Positions 26,250 to 37,600 are shown, counted from the stretch's first letter. The stretch: DNA of 64,000 bases from an uncultured Coriobacteriaceae bacterium (GCA_902793195.1 CADBCS010000003.1:55731-119730); one strand, 5' to 3'. Made by a program: numbers and translations. The notes: a model not told the origin generated them from the sequence alone.

Positions 26250-28211
26250 TCACTTGAGCTTTGATGAGCCTGCCGTCGGCATGTGGTTCCCGCAGTGGCC
26301 AACGACGATAAGTCGCCTCTCGGGCACAAACGCAAAGTGGATGCGCAAATAACCCTTGTTGCTACTACCTTTAACATGCGGAGTGATGTCTATTTGCTGC
26401 CCCTCAAACGTACGCTTCCTCATCTTGGTTAGCGAAGCGTTCTGATTAGTCAGCTTTTTCTCGCGAAACGTTACCTCAAACCCACTCCGCGCCTTGAACT
26501 CCCGCTCCGAAACCACCGATGACCCGCCGTCGCCAAATCGCATCTCCCACAGCACGGTGTACATAGCCACCAAGGCCTGATACATCTCGGACGCATCACC
26601 GTTAAAGTCAGATGCCGACGCAGTGGCCTCGTCCAGCAAGACGACTCGGCTCCCAAGAGCCCGTTTCGCCAACATCGCGGCAGCTCTCCCGTCTCGCAGG
26701 TACTCACCAACATCCAAGAGGAGATGAGCCATGCCCTCATTTGCCCTAGAACTATTGCGCTCGTCTTGCAACTCCTCGCGTAACAGTTCGTTTAAATGCT
26801 CCGAGTATCCAAGCTTTCCCTCAAGGTTCCTCGCCTCTCCCTCTGCGTCTCGAGCCTTCTTTTCGCTCTCTTCAATCATGCCGGACAGGTCTCTCAGCTC
26901 TTCGGCTGTGCACCCACCTTTGTACATCTCCAAGCTGTCCTTGAGTTTTTCGTTCTCCTGGTCAAGAAGCTCCACATACTCCTCAAGCTCATGAACACTG
27001 GCCTTGAGCTCTTCATCCTGCTCTCGCCACTCGCCCGAGTTGCGCAGGTCTACCTCGAGCCGTTTGCGGCGCTCTTCGGAATCAGCCACACGTTCAGCAA
27101 GTTCCGAACGCGCCAACTCCAACCACTTGGCTTCCGCCATAGAACGATGCTGTTCCACGCTGCGAAGATCGAGCACCTCGCCTGGACGTCGCATGCCCAT
27201 GCGTGTTATGCCATCGATGATGTTTTGAATCACCTGGTCCTCATCTGCCAACAAGAGCGCCTCAGCAGTAAAGAACCGATGCCGAGCATAGTCATACTTT
27301 CCAGGATGCTCGAGGTCAACATCGCTCCAAAAGATTCTTAGCGCACCAGGTTCCAACCGATACTTAAAAGCAGGGAGATCCGGATTCCCAAAAACACGCG
27401 CATACGCACGCTCTACCGACTCGACGTTTCGGTTGAGCGTATAAACGTTTGCCACGCCCCGCAGGCGCCTTGCCAAATACCTAGGACGCACGAGATACGA
27501 TCCTGTCCCACTACCCACTTCCTGGGAAGCAATGACCACTAGTGGCACAGTCCTATTACGGCTGGTCAGCTCAGAGACAAAAGCCTCCAAGGTCCGATCG
27601 GTTATCTCCAGTGGAGTACCCGACAACGCCATTCCGCCGTTTCGCACTTCGCAATCAGGGATTCTAAGCAGCTGCCTCATCATGGTTGGAGCCCGTCGCT
27701 GCGGTTCCTCGGACTCATAGACGAACGTGGAGTCGTCCAAATAGCGCTTGCGCAGATTCATCACGCATGCACCTATTGCTAGGCTGGTTAAACCGACGTC
27801 GGTCACCCAAAACCGATAGCCATGCAGAATGTCCCTCTCAACGTATTGTATGGACCAATACCGCTCGTCCGATGATTCAGCATTCGACACGAACGCCTCT
27901 ATGCGAAGACTCGTGTCTGTGGAACGAGCCTCTATACCGCCCTTTGTAAACCGTTCTATTGATCGGAATACGGAGAGCACTTCCGAGCTTTCACTTTGCC
28001 CATGCTTGAGCTCTTCTTTCTCGAACCAGTAACGAAGCGCTTCGAGCACCCGTGAGTAGATGTCATCCTCTTCACGTTTCGACTCGAATTCCAGTCTAGT
28101 TCTATATGTCATCTTGGCAGCATCAAGCGGAAGCTGTAGGAGGTTGTAGGAAGTCTGCCTCCACATGGCATCAGAGGAGGTGGCCTGGCCCCTCTCATCA
28201 CTCACCTTCAA
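26250..28211 (-). CDS. Coiled-coil protein of unknown function, last gene of the BREX accessory operon
   Basis: About 653 aa. Three parts: an N-terminal region (1-330) with a beta-rich segment TVPLVVIASQEVG...YLVRPRYLARRLRGVANVYTL; a coiled coil (about 360-500, rich in Glu, Lys, Leu); and a C-terminal domain ending ITPHVKGSSNKGYLRIHFAFVPERRLIVVGHCGNHMP. The start is probably TTG 28211, 8 bases after AGGAGG; GTG 28220 overlaps that site. It begins within a few bases of the stop of the 451-aa gene. I know no family; the C-terminal end resembles toxin/effector tails that bind a charged ligand, but this is a guess. Confidence 0.6.
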   Translation of the reverse strand: MKVSDERGQATSSDAMWRQTSYNLLQLPLDAAKMTYRTRLEFESKREEDDIYSRVLEALRYWFEKEELKHGQSESSEVLSVFRSIERFTKGGIEARSTDTSLRIEAFVSNAESSDERYWSIQYVERDILHGYRFWVTDVGLTSLAIGACVMNLRKRYLDDSTFVYESEEPQRRAPTMMRQLLRIPDCEVRNGGMALSGTPLEITDRTLEAFVSELTSRNRTVPLVVIASQEVGSGTGSYLVRPRYLARRLRGVANVYTLNRNVESVERAYARVFGNPDLPAFKYRLEPGALRIFWSDVDLEHPGKYDYARHRFFTAEALLLADEDQVIQNIIDGITRMGMRRPGEVLDLRSVEQHRSMAEAKWLELARSELAERVADSEERRKRLEVDLRNSGEWREQDEELKASVHELEEYVELLDQENEKLKDSLEMYKGGCTAEELRDLSGMIEESEKKARDAEGEARNLEGKLGYSEHLNELLREELQDERNSSRANEGMAHLLLDVGEYLRDGRAAAMLAKRALGSRVVLLDEATASASDFNGDASEMYQALVAMYTVLWEMRFGDGGSSVVSEREFKARSGFEVTFREKKLTNQNASLTKMRKRTFEGQQIDITPHVKGSSNKGYLRIHFAFVPERRLIVVGHCGNHMPTAGSSKLK

Positions 28212-28223
28212 TTTGAGCACCTC

Positions 28224-29579
28224 CTATTCGGAAGCGTCCTCCCGGCCGCGCTCCTTGACCTCGTTGCAAAAAGCGTCAAGCTGGCGTTGGTCCATCGAGG
28301 CCGCGCCAAGCTCGACCGTCGCCTGTTTGGCTGCCTCTGCCACGTCGTTACAGTAGGCGTTGAACTCGGACGGGTTCAGTCGGAACAGCCCGTTCACGCC
28401 AAGCATGAGCTTCTTGAACCCGTACCAGAATGCGTCGACGTGCTCGTCGAAGTCATCATCAAGCATGCCGAAGTATCTGCGCTTGTTGAACTCCTCCATA
28501 CGTTCAATCGTGCGCTCGAGCGTGTCGCCATCCTCGTCCTCCTCGACGGTGTCGGGAATGTCTGCCACCTGCTTCCTGCCGGGGATGTCACCTACGTACT
28601 CGCTCATGTCGTAGAGGAAGTCGTCCAGCCAAAAGCCAAACTTCCATCCAGAGCAGGCACCATACGAGGGCTCGTGGGAAAAAGCAGAGAACAAGCCGTT
28701 ATCTCGCACAATCTGCGCAAACGTCTTGTACGATTTCCTGACCAACGTGGACAATCGCACAAGCAATTCTGCGTCGGCGTCCGACTCAACAACAATGGGT
28801 TCCTCAAATGGTGCCGGCTTGGGAATGAGGAGTGTGTTTCCGGCTATGGCTGTTGCTGCCAACTCCTCCTCTTTCTTTATAATATCCATGGCAGTGTCTA
28901 CTGCCTCGGGAAGGCTCCTCGCAAGTGACGAAGCATGACTGAGTGTCTCCCCCATTTGTGCAATCAGACCATTCTCGTCTTCCCCAAGATCACTTAAAGC
29001 CGATAGAAACGCTTGCTCGATGGTCTTGTCAAAAGAATTGTCTGTTTTGCCCGCAGTATCTCTTGCAATATTCGAGCTTGTCTTGTCCTCAACCTGCACC
29101 TCCGCATCAACCACTTCGATGCCGTTTAGGCGCAGCACCCTCTCCACGTAGTCTTGCGCTACCTCTTTGAGGGCGGAGTCGGGGTCAACCTGGTCTCGCT
29201 GCGCGAGTATCATGTCTGCCAAATCAATAGTTTGCTCAATCCGGCGCAATACGTCTGCACGTTTTGTCATACCGAGGAACGCGTTATAGCGCTCCCCATA
29301 GTTTATGAGACGAGGCATACGTGGGTCATGCGCAATCGCTTCCAGTGACAGCTTTCTCGCCTTTGAACAATACGACCCAATAGCACCAGTTGCCATCCCC
29401 AGCGAGACCTCGCGCCTATTGGCATACCCATCCTTCAGACGGTGCAATGCCACGGAAATCTCTGCAGAGGTTGCCTTGTCGGTCGCCTTTTTCTCCCTGG
29501 CAACATCGTAGTCAGAGAGTCCCTTGGCAACGGCAGAACTTGCCGCAGCCAAAAAAACCTGCAGATTGCTGTCATCCAT
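28224..29579 (-). CDS. Unknown protein (451 aa) following brxL
   Basis: A mostly helical, acidic soluble protein. The N-terminus (SAVAKGLSDYDVAREKKATDKATSAEI) and long Ala/Glu-rich helices fill residues 1-260. A Trp/Phe-rich part follows (ACSGWKFGFWLDDFLYDMSEYVG), then an acidic segment (DTVEEDEDGDTLERTIERME). The ATG lies 12 bases after the brxL stop, so it is co-transcribed with the BREX genes. I do not recognise it as a standard BREX gene. It could work with the 653-aa protein, since the two are immediately adjacent. Confidence 0.6.
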   Translation of the reverse strand: MDDSNLQVFLAAASSAVAKGLSDYDVAREKKATDKATSAEISVALHRLKDGYANRREVSLGMATGAIGSYCSKARKLSLEAIAHDPRMPRLINYGERYNAFLGMTKRADVLRRIEQTIDLADMILAQRDQVDPDSALKEVAQDYVERVLRLNGIEVVDAEVQVEDKTSSNIARDTAGKTDNSFDKTIEQAFLSALSDLGEDENGLIAQMGETLSHASSLARSLPEAVDTAMDIIKKEEELAATAIAGNTLLIPKPAPFEEPIVVESDADAELLVRLSTLVRKSYKTFAQIVRDNGLFSAFSHEPSYGACSGWKFGFWLDDFLYDMSEYVGDIPGRKQVADIPDTVEEDEDGDTLERTIERMEEFNKRRYFGMLDDDFDEHVDAFWYGFKKLMLGVNGLFRLNPSEFNAYCNDVAEAAKQATVELGAASMDQRQLDAFCNEVKERGREDASE

Positions 29580-29591
29580 GCGATACTCCTC

Positions 29592-31760
29592 TTATATATC
29601 GAGTGCCTTGCGCGCTGCAGCAACCGCATCGCCATCGGGATAGAAGTCCGGGCTTACGGTGCCAAGCAGCTCAGGCGAAACGTTCTGCAAATCACGGATG
29701 CAACCGAGTGGGAGCAGGACCTTCTTTGCGCCGGCGTTCTTGGCCACGCGCAGGATGTCCTCGAGGTCGCGCATCTCGTCCATGGTTCCCGACATGCGCA
29801 GGATTCCGGGGATGACCGTTGACGCCGTGACCGGCCTGTTGCACGCTGCCGAACACAGGCCCACGAACTCCGCGAGCGACACCTCATCGCAGAGGCCCTT
29901 CTTCTGAAGGTCGTTATAGAACAAGAGGTAGTCGCGCTCGTGCGCGTGCATACCAACGGCAACGCGATCTGCGTTGTTCTCGAAGAATCGGAACGCCGCC
30001 TCCATGGTGTCCCTCATGTGGCGATTGTTCCCTATTCCCTCCGTCTGCAGCTTAAAGTCTCCCGTCACGGCCTTGTTCTCCAGCTTGTAGATTGCCATCT
30101 CGCCGTCGGGCGCGTGCCCAATGCCAAACACGTGGCCGGGCAGCAGCTCGCCCTCGGGCACGAGCGTGTCGGCAGATTGCTCGGGCACGTAGATAATATG
30201 GTTCTCGTTGGGATTGTCCGCGTCCATGTATCCCAGGTTCACGTCTATAAACTCCACACCTGCCATGATCTTGAGCTGCTCCTTTACGCGGCGGCGGCCC
30301 TCCACCGCGTAGTCCAGCAGCATCTGCACGTCATCCTTTGTCATCGCCTCGTCGGGGAACAGTAGCTTTGCCATGCCCGAGAAGGTCTTGCGCACGCCGA
30401 TCTCGTCACGCTTGTTGAAGTCGTTGTTGAGCCGGAAGTACGTGTCGATGTGGTGGGTGTAGTCGCGCTTGCGCATCTCGCGGCAGAACTCCGAGAGGCA
30501 GTCGGTTATGAGCCCGTAGTGGTCGGTGAGCAGGTCGCTGCGCATCTTGGGCACCTCCCAGCCGGGCAGGTACAGGTGGATGCGGTCGAAGAAGGCCGAG
30601 TCGCTGTTGAACTCCGGCGGGAACGGGTCGAAGAGGTGCGTCGTCTTGAGGACGTTTTGCACGGTGTCGTTGATGTTGCCCTCGAACACCATCGACGCGT
30701 CTCCATTGAGCTGGTCCCTACCACGCGCAAACGTTCCCGAAGCCATGTAGCCCTTAAGGATCTGGATGGCATTCATGTCGCGAAAGTGCATGCCCGCTAC
30801 CTCGTCAAAGGTCACGCAGTCCCAGTTGCCCACAAGCCCCACGCGCTCCATCGAGCTCGTGCGGTAGCTTGCGTTCATACGGCCAAACAAATTCGCCGTC
30901 GTGGTCTGACCACCAGACAGCAGAATCGAGTAGGGCGATATCTCCTGGTACACGTGACTCTTACCGGTGCCGCGGGGACCGAGCTCACATAGGTTGAAGT
31001 TGCGCTCGCACAGTGGCACCATACGTGCGATAAAGTGAAGCTTCTGCTTGGGTGTGAGCGCGTCGGGCTCGTAGCCGCAGCTGCGCAACAGCAGGTCCAT
31101 CCACTCCTGCGTGGAAAACTCCCTGCGCAGCGCGACCATGGAATCGAGGTCGAGGTTGGGCATCTGGATGGGCTTGAGGCTCACCACGTGGAATGGGCTG
31201 TCCTCAGGGCCGCGCTTGCCACCCTTCTTCTTTTTTTGACGAGGTTTCTCGTCGAAGATGTCGGCCAGCGCGTCCTCGTCCTCCTCGCCGGGGCGCAGGT
31301 ACTCGATGCGCATGATGCACCACACGCCGCCCTGCAGGATCTTAGAGTATTCGATTACGTACTCGTCGGGCATCACAAAGGGTTCGATGTTAAGATTCGT
31401 GAAGCTGGCGACGTAGATGTCCTTGTACTCGTCCAGACGCGCGTGCACCTTGTCGATGATGGTGTACTGACCGTACTCCCTGATCTTGGACTTGATGGCC
31501 TCCGACTCGTCGGGCCTCACATAGTTCTCCGTTAGGATCTTGCGGATGCGTCTCACACCCTCCTCGACCATCTCCTCATCATCGGTCGAGCAGTACATTC
31601 CTAGGAGGTACTCGAGGACGAAGGTGGGCACGTTGGCACCGCGTTTCATCATGGCCGTGAGGTCCTTGCGCACGATCTTGCCGCCAAAGTGCTCGATCAC
31701 CTTCGCATCGAGCGCGTCAGTCTCCAGATATGGTATGGCCGTTGCCCTATCTTGCTCCAT
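29592..31760 (-). CDS. brxL: BREX protein BrxL (AAA+/Lon-like)
   Basis: BREX type 1 protein BrxL, 722 aa from ATG 31760 (AAAGGA 6 bases upstream). The AAA+ domain has Walker A LGPRGTGKSH, Walker B CVTFDEVAGM and GNINDTVQNVLKTTHLFDPFP. The C-terminal part is Lon-protease-like (PVTASTVIPGILRMSGTMDE, AKKVLLPLGCIRDLQNV). BrxL oligomers bind DNA and are needed for phage defence in BREX type 1. A basic Lys-rich stretch is near residue 185 (RQKKKKGGKRG). It follows pglZ by about 30 bases. Confidence 0.93.
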   Translation of the reverse strand: MEQDRATAIPYLETDALDAKVIEHFGGKIVRKDLTAMMKRGANVPTFVLEYLLGMYCSTDDEEMVEEGVRRIRKILTENYVRPDESEAIKSKIREYGQYTIIDKVHARLDEYKDIYVASFTNLNIEPFVMPDEYVIEYSKILQGGVWCIMRIEYLRPGEEDEDALADIFDEKPRQKKKKGGKRGPEDSPFHVVSLKPIQMPNLDLDSMVALRREFSTQEWMDLLLRSCGYEPDALTPKQKLHFIARMVPLCERNFNLCELGPRGTGKSHVYQEISPYSILLSGGQTTTANLFGRMNASYRTSSMERVGLVGNWDCVTFDEVAGMHFRDMNAIQILKGYMASGTFARGRDQLNGDASMVFEGNINDTVQNVLKTTHLFDPFPPEFNSDSAFFDRIHLYLPGWEVPKMRSDLLTDHYGLITDCLSEFCREMRKRDYTHHIDTYFRLNNDFNKRDEIGVRKTFSGMAKLLFPDEAMTKDDVQMLLDYAVEGRRRVKEQLKIMAGVEFIDVNLGYMDADNPNENHIIYVPEQSADTLVPEGELLPGHVFGIGHAPDGEMAIYKLENKAVTGDFKLQTEGIGNNRHMRDTMEAAFRFFENNADRVAVGMHAHERDYLLFYNDLQKKGLCDEVSLAEFVGLCSAACNRPVTASTVIPGILRMSGTMDEMRDLEDILRVAKNAGAKKVLLPLGCIRDLQNVSPELLGTVSPDFYPDGDAVAAARKALDI

Positions 31761-31792
31761 CTCCCATCCTTTCTTATGAGTCGTCAAGTTGC

Positions 31793-34417
31793 CTAGAATC
31801 CAAAGTCGTCCATAGGCGCGAATGCGATGTCAATCGTAAAGGACTCCTTCCAAAGCATATTTTTGGAGCTCTTTTCCCTGCACACGAGGTAGTAGGAGTC
31901 TTTCGCTCCATAAGCACGTCCGGCCTTAAGGTTAAACTGAGCGTGAGACACACGCGCGACCTCGTTCTCGGCACCCACGTCTGCATGGACCTTAACGACA
32001 TTGCTCACCTCATTGCCACTCGCATCGCACATGACGAGCTCGTACAGCGCCGGGAGCACTTTGCCTCCAACCACCGAAGTCTGGAACAGATCGACTTTGA
32101 ATATCATGGAGTTCACACGACGATTGTTGGAAAGCAGCTTTATCTGTGCGTGCTGCCGCTCGACATAGCCAGCCGATCCGCTCCTGCGATTACGGAATTG
32201 AATTACCGGCACACAAACCTCCTGCAGGCTTGCGCCACCATGCACATAACAATTACCAGGACCGGGCTTCTTTATGCGAATGCACTCGCGTGGGCTCAGC
32301 CCAATGTACTTCCCACCTGCAACATCGCTCAAATCAATACGAACGAACAGGGAGTCCTCTACTTCCCCGCCGTTGAGTATGGCATAGCGCCTTCCAAGCC
32401 TAACCGCCCCGGCCTGGATGTCACCTTTGCCCACCTTGTCCTTTTCCTTGAGTGGACGGCGCGTGTACATAAAGCCGTGGTCTGAGGTTATTACAATGCG
32501 ACCATAGCTAAGGTCGTTGACCGCAATGCGTACTAACGCAACCAGTTCCTCCAATGCGTCCTCGCATGCGTCAAACACATCCCCCTCAGTGGCGAACACC
32601 TCGCCCGTGGCATCTATCTTGTTGTGGTATACGTACACAACCTCGGCGTCCCCCAACAGCTCCTTACGCCGTGCTCTCTTAGTGGATATAAGATCCTTGT
32701 GCTGTATGGCGCGAGACTTGGGAGCACGTCGCGCAAGCACCATCCCCCTCTCGACTGTGTCTTTGGTGGGAAGGCCGTCGCACGCAACGGCGCCACTTGC
32801 GCAATCGTACGAGATTGTTGTGTGTGGCAAAAGCGAGGCCATCCCGAACTCCGTAATCGAGGGAAAAGCGCTCTGTATGCCAAAAAGCTGAGTCGTTCCC
32901 CTCGTCTGCCGCTCCAGCCGTTCGGCAAGTTCGACGGCAACCTCATAACGCATCGCGTCACTAATCACAACAAGTGTCTTTTTTGCACCTTGCGCGCCCG
33001 CTTCAACCCATTCCTCAAAGAAACGTCCCTGCTGTGGCACGCCATCTGCCGCACGCGTAGAAAGCCACCGTCTCTCGCACGCATTTACCCAGCATGCGTT
33101 CGTATCCAAAAGGAACCAGTTGGTGTAGACGTTCTCCATCCAAGACGCAAGATTCTCCAACGCGTCGTCCAACGCACGAGGAGAGTCTGTTGCGCTGAGC
33201 TGGCATTCGTCGAACGCACGGCAAAACAGGCGATAACTCGTATCCATTCGGTACCAATCGCTTGTGTATGCCTTCCAAACGTCCGCCGCCTTCGCGTAAT
33301 GGAATCCCTGCGCATGCTCACGATAGAATCGCATGGCGTCCACAGCCGCACAGAGGGCGTCGTAATATGCTTCCACACGACCATACCATGACAAGTCCTT
33401 ACGCCTGCGCGCAATTGCCATGGCCTCGTCCGCACGATCGGCGCCCTGTGCAAGACTACCCATAAGGTCCACAAGAATGCGCTCGTTGATGCAGGGCATA
33501 ACATCGCTCTCCACTATGGACTGCGCGCTCATCTGCGCAAAGCGATCTTGGAGATTGCAGACTCTCTCCACGCGACGAAGCAAGTCATACAGCACCTCTG
33601 CAGCATCACTATCGGCCACCCAATCGTTGAGGACGTTAAGGCAAAACTGCCCATGAGGAGCCGACATCCTGTCCTCAAGCCCACTCAGCGATGCCTGATC
33701 CATCGTACAGGAAAGTGCAGATATGGACACGTGAGACATGAGTTCATCCAGGCTGGACAAATCACCCTCGTAGCCTAGCCGCGTTTTTGCGAATGCCGCG
33801 AATGCGCCATCGGCTCCATATTTGGCAAGCGCTTTTAGCGGCTTCCCATCCTCAGCCAGGATCTGGATGTATGCTCGCACCAAACTGCCAGTCGTAAGGT
33901 CTTCTGCTCCTAGCACCGTCCCCATAACGCCTAGCGCAACGTCTTCCTTGGTCTGGGCGTGAGGCATGAGTCGAACGAACCTTTTCTTGCGACTCTCGGC
34001 ACCAAAAAACTTCGTAAAGTGCTCGATTCCCTCTGCTGCCGAGTCCGCCGCTCCAAGCTCGTCAACAAGCATCGACGAGAAGTCCGCCTGGTAATGCTCG
34101 GAAACCAGCTCAAGGTCCGCCAGCCAATTACCGCCAAGACCACCTCGCGAGAAATCCTTGGGCGCTCTCGTGTACAGCAGGAAGTCACATGACGCCTCGT
34201 CACGAATGAGCCTCTTTTTGAGCGAGAACAAAGAACCCTCGCCGATCTTGGCAAACGAACATGTGCGATCGGATTCGATACCCTCTTTGGCAAGATCTTC
34301 GAATTTGTCCTCAAACGACCCGTCCACGTCATGCCAGAACACGACTCTACGCGCTGCACACTCATCAAGTGGCCTCTTGTACATCAACCTCAGGTCCTCT
34401 TTGGGGTCTCTTTTCAT
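31793..34417 (-). CDS. pglZ: BREX phosphatase-like protein PglZ (type A)
   Basis: An 874-aa PglZ, a core BREX protein with an alkaline-phosphatase-like fold. The metal-site motifs are visible: VVISDAMRYEVAVELAERL, AFPSITEFGMASLLPH and ITSDHGFMYTRR, followed by GGASLQEVCVPVI. The first 450 residues are the helical N-terminal part typical of type A. The start ATG 34417 has GGAAGG 8 bases upstream; the longer frame to 34474 lies over the preceding small gene. BrxL follows directly. Confidence 0.92.
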   Translation of the reverse strand: MKRDPKEDLRLMYKRPLDECAARRVVFWHDVDGSFEDKFEDLAKEGIESDRTCSFAKIGEGSLFSLKKRLIRDEASCDFLLYTRAPKDFSRGGLGGNWLADLELVSEHYQADFSSMLVDELGAADSAAEGIEHFTKFFGAESRKKRFVRLMPHAQTKEDVALGVMGTVLGAEDLTTGSLVRAYIQILAEDGKPLKALAKYGADGAFAAFAKTRLGYEGDLSSLDELMSHVSISALSCTMDQASLSGLEDRMSAPHGQFCLNVLNDWVADSDAAEVLYDLLRRVERVCNLQDRFAQMSAQSIVESDVMPCINERILVDLMGSLAQGADRADEAMAIARRRKDLSWYGRVEAYYDALCAAVDAMRFYREHAQGFHYAKAADVWKAYTSDWYRMDTSYRLFCRAFDECQLSATDSPRALDDALENLASWMENVYTNWFLLDTNACWVNACERRWLSTRAADGVPQQGRFFEEWVEAGAQGAKKTLVVISDAMRYEVAVELAERLERQTRGTTQLFGIQSAFPSITEFGMASLLPHTTISYDCASGAVACDGLPTKDTVERGMVLARRAPKSRAIQHKDLISTKRARRKELLGDAEVVYVYHNKIDATGEVFATEGDVFDACEDALEELVALVRIAVNDLSYGRIVITSDHGFMYTRRPLKEKDKVGKGDIQAGAVRLGRRYAILNGGEVEDSLFVRIDLSDVAGGKYIGLSPRECIRIKKPGPGNCYVHGGASLQEVCVPVIQFRNRRSGSAGYVERQHAQIKLLSNNRRVNSMIFKVDLFQTSVVGGKVLPALYELVMCDASGNEVSNVVKVHADVGAENEVARVSHAQFNLKAGRAYGAKDSYYLVCREKSSKNMLWKESFTIDIAFAPMDDFGF

Positions 34418-34688
34418 CGGTGTGCCTTCCCCGTCTCGCATCGTCCGTGCGCCACGACGCATACACAAAACCACGTCGCTCGTCGAACCACACGTCCATG
34501 TCTCGCAACACGCCTTTTAGCTGAACTGCCGAAATTTCTATACCATACTCAGACCGAAGCCTGTTGAGCAAGCGTGCCACTGGCATTCTGCCTGATTTGC
34601 TCATGCATTCGTGTATCGCATCGGCAAGTTCGCCATTTTCCTCGGTGTTCTTCCCTTCATCGTCCCCCACTACAAGCGATACGGACAT
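34365..34688 (-). CDS. Small winged-helix-like protein upstream of pglZ
   Basis: A 107-aa protein whose middle (ADAIHECMSKSGRMPVARLLNRLRSEYGIEI...LRDMDVWFDERRGFVYAS) looks like a small helix-turn-helix or winged-helix unit. The tail is highly charged. ATG 34688 lies 9 bases past the stop of the 1478-aa gene, and the gene overlaps the first 53 bases of pglZ. It could regulate the operon or act as an adaptor; no family is assigned. Confidence 0.5.
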   Translation of the reverse strand: MSVSLVVGDDEGKNTEENGELADAIHECMSKSGRMPVARLLNRLRSEYGIEISAVQLKGVLRDMDVWFDERRGFVYASWRTDDARRGRHTDEKRPQRGPEVDVQEAT

Positions 34689-34697
34689 CGCCAATCT

Positions 34698-37600
34698 CTA
34701 ACTTCTCATCTTGGCCAATACGTCCACATTGATCCAAATTGCTGGACGGACGCCTATGGAATTGTTGCCCACGCTCATTCCCTTCGTACTCAAACGATTC
34801 TTCTCGGTCACATACATCGCTCGATACTCGGACTCACCTGGGGTCCTGAGCCACCATGAGCCTTTCTTCTGCGATGTCACGTAGCTTGGTATCTCGGGTG
34901 GCTTAATGCGCCCGCGTTTCCTGTACGTCTTGAATTCTTCTACGCTCAATACAAAGACCTTGCGTAGCTCCGACCTCTTCACAAGAAGGCTTACCTCGTC
35001 TTTGCCAAAGGCCTCCTCAACGAACTTCGTGTTGAGCCAAGATAAAAGGCTGCTGTCACTCCAAGAGGCCTTACGCTTGCCCTGGCTAAAGGCCTCACTC
35101 TTAAGGATGTTGTCGCACAGCAACAGGGCCTCACGTGCGCTTTTGTCCACATCCAGGACCGTCCATCGAAGCTTTGCGAGCTTTTGTGACCCGCCATACT
35201 GACCAATGGTGAGTTTGGATCCCAGCCTCAGCTGAATAGGTTTGTTCTTTGAACTGGCCTTCGCCGATTGTGGGGCCGTTTTTCCCACAAGACCTTTTAA
35301 TGTATAGAGCCCACTACCCAGCTGGACGAACACACTCTTGCCGCTGGAAGACCGCAACAAGCGCTCCGCATGTTCCGTGCTCGATACACCATCAACGTTC
35401 TGCACAAACCACGATTTGTCAACGGAACATGCCCAGAGTTCCAACAGTTTGCGCATGCGCTTAACCAGCTCTCGCGAATCTGGCTTCGGGCGTCCCTCAG
35501 AGTCGACGGAGTCCCTCTCACGCTCTAGCTCATCCAGTTCGCTCTTTCTGTTATCCAGCTCGGCAACAAAGCCCTCAAGCTCTTTATGCGCCCTAACCAA
35601 ACGCTCCTGCAGCCTTTCTTTGTCGTCCCGATGCGAGAGGCTCTGGCTGCGCAAGTCTTCCAAGCGAGCGGAGAGTTGTTCAATACGTGCCTTGAGCTCC
35701 TTTTTCTTGGACAGCATAAAGAATCCGGTTGTGTCCAGCTCATCAGTCGTTCGCTTGACGTCATCCGACAGACTCGCCATTGCCAGCTCGTTATCCCTAA
35801 GCTTCCTGTCGAGTTCTTGGTACAACGATTCAACTTGCGCTACGTTTCTCTTTTGGAATTCAACCTTATTGAGTGCCGTATTGACAAGGACAGACGCACG
35901 TTTAATCCTGCCGTCAATCGCTTTCAAGCGAATTGCCTTTTGCTCTTCGAAATCTTTATCGTATTGCGCGCTTAGGAGAGCATTGGTCTCATCCCGTATT
36001 GGGGCCCATTCCTCAAGAGTGAACTGCCGGGCATATATGAAGGCGTCATCTTTAGTACCCCTGCGAATCCTGCCTACCTTCCATCCTAATGTCATCAGAT
36101 GCTTCGCACGTTCTAGGGAAGAAACGCCTTGTACGTTCTTCTGTACCCACCTTTCAGACACAAAGCCGTTACCCAAACGGTAGCTTCCGAGCGCGTCCAC
36201 GACCAAGTCGACTGCCGCCAAATCAAGCTGACGGTTTCTCTCGACCTCCTCCTCGCGCCGCTTTGCCTCATTCGCCTCGTAGCGTTTTAGTCTGGCCTCG
36301 TAGCTTTCCCTCGCGCTGTTGCGTTCTGTTTTGCTCTTCGCGAGCGACTCTCTTTCCGTGGCAATGGTTCGCTTCTCAGCCGTTCGTTGCCTCTCCCTTT
36401 CCTCGGCCGAGCGCTTCCATGCCTGACTCGCCTCCTCATCCAAGGCACAGGCAAACGTGAGCCAGTTTCCCTTCCTAACAAGAACACCCTTCTCCACGCC
36501 CTCCAAGAGTAGCGAGCGCACCTCATTGCGTCCCGGCAACCCATCCACCGATACAAGCAAATCGTCCAGCTTAGCAAAGTCACCGTAGTCGATAAGCGCG
36601 AGCACTATTGCGTCATAGTAACCCTCTCGCTCGAGTTCGGCCTCCTGGCGGTTGAGTTGGGCCAGAGCGTACTCCTCAAACGTCGCGGTAGAATCAAAGC
36701 CATCTTCTCCGCACCTCTCAACTATCCCTGACCGAACAAGCTCGTTGAGGTATCGATTGGCGACCTCTGCAGACTCCAGTTCGGGAAAGAGGCCATATGT
36801 CAGAAGAGCATTCACGGGTCCGTTGTGGAAGATGGCGGCATGTGCTATTTGGTCGAACATGTCTTGGTCGAGTGGCTCTTTCGGCGCTGGCCCATGCTTC
36901 TTACGCGTATTCTTTGTCGAACTTCGAGACTTGGCAACGGAACTTCGCACTGCCTCTGGGCTCGATCCTCGTAGCTCTGTGGCCCTTAGCTTTTGATTTC
37001 CCTTTCCCGATTGACGTGACGGAGCCTCAAGTTCTTGCCTCGCCTGCGCAAGCCTGGCGCGGGCTGCTTTTGTTTCATCAGTGGGGTCAAAGACGTGCGC
37101 CGATCTGATAAGGAAACTCGCACCCGGGTCGTCGAAGATCTCTTCCGTAGGAAAGACGCTTTCACAAAAGAACTCCAAGGCCTCCAGCATCCCCTTGCAA
37201 TCGTCAGGTGTTGCCCCACACGCAATCTGGTTTTCGTAGGCGTCCAACATCCTCAAGAGCGCGGGGGCCGCCCTGTTGTCAAGCTCAGCAATACCACGTG
37301 CTCCCGCCAAAAGGATGTCACTATCGCCATAGTCATCGTGGGTTGTTGCATACTTATACTGGGATGACGTGAATATGGACTGACGCATGGCGCAATAGGG
37401 TTTGCCGTATAACTCAACCATCGTCTTGAACTCATCGACATTGACGCGTTCCCGTAACGCTTTGCTCAATACTTGCTCGCATTTGGGAATTATCGGTTCA
37501 TCAATCCTGACCGTTCGTGCGATTGCCTTCGCCAGCTCGCGTGCCGGCACCAAGCTCTCCTCGCCATCATAGGTAAGAATGACTCGGATAAAGTCATTGT

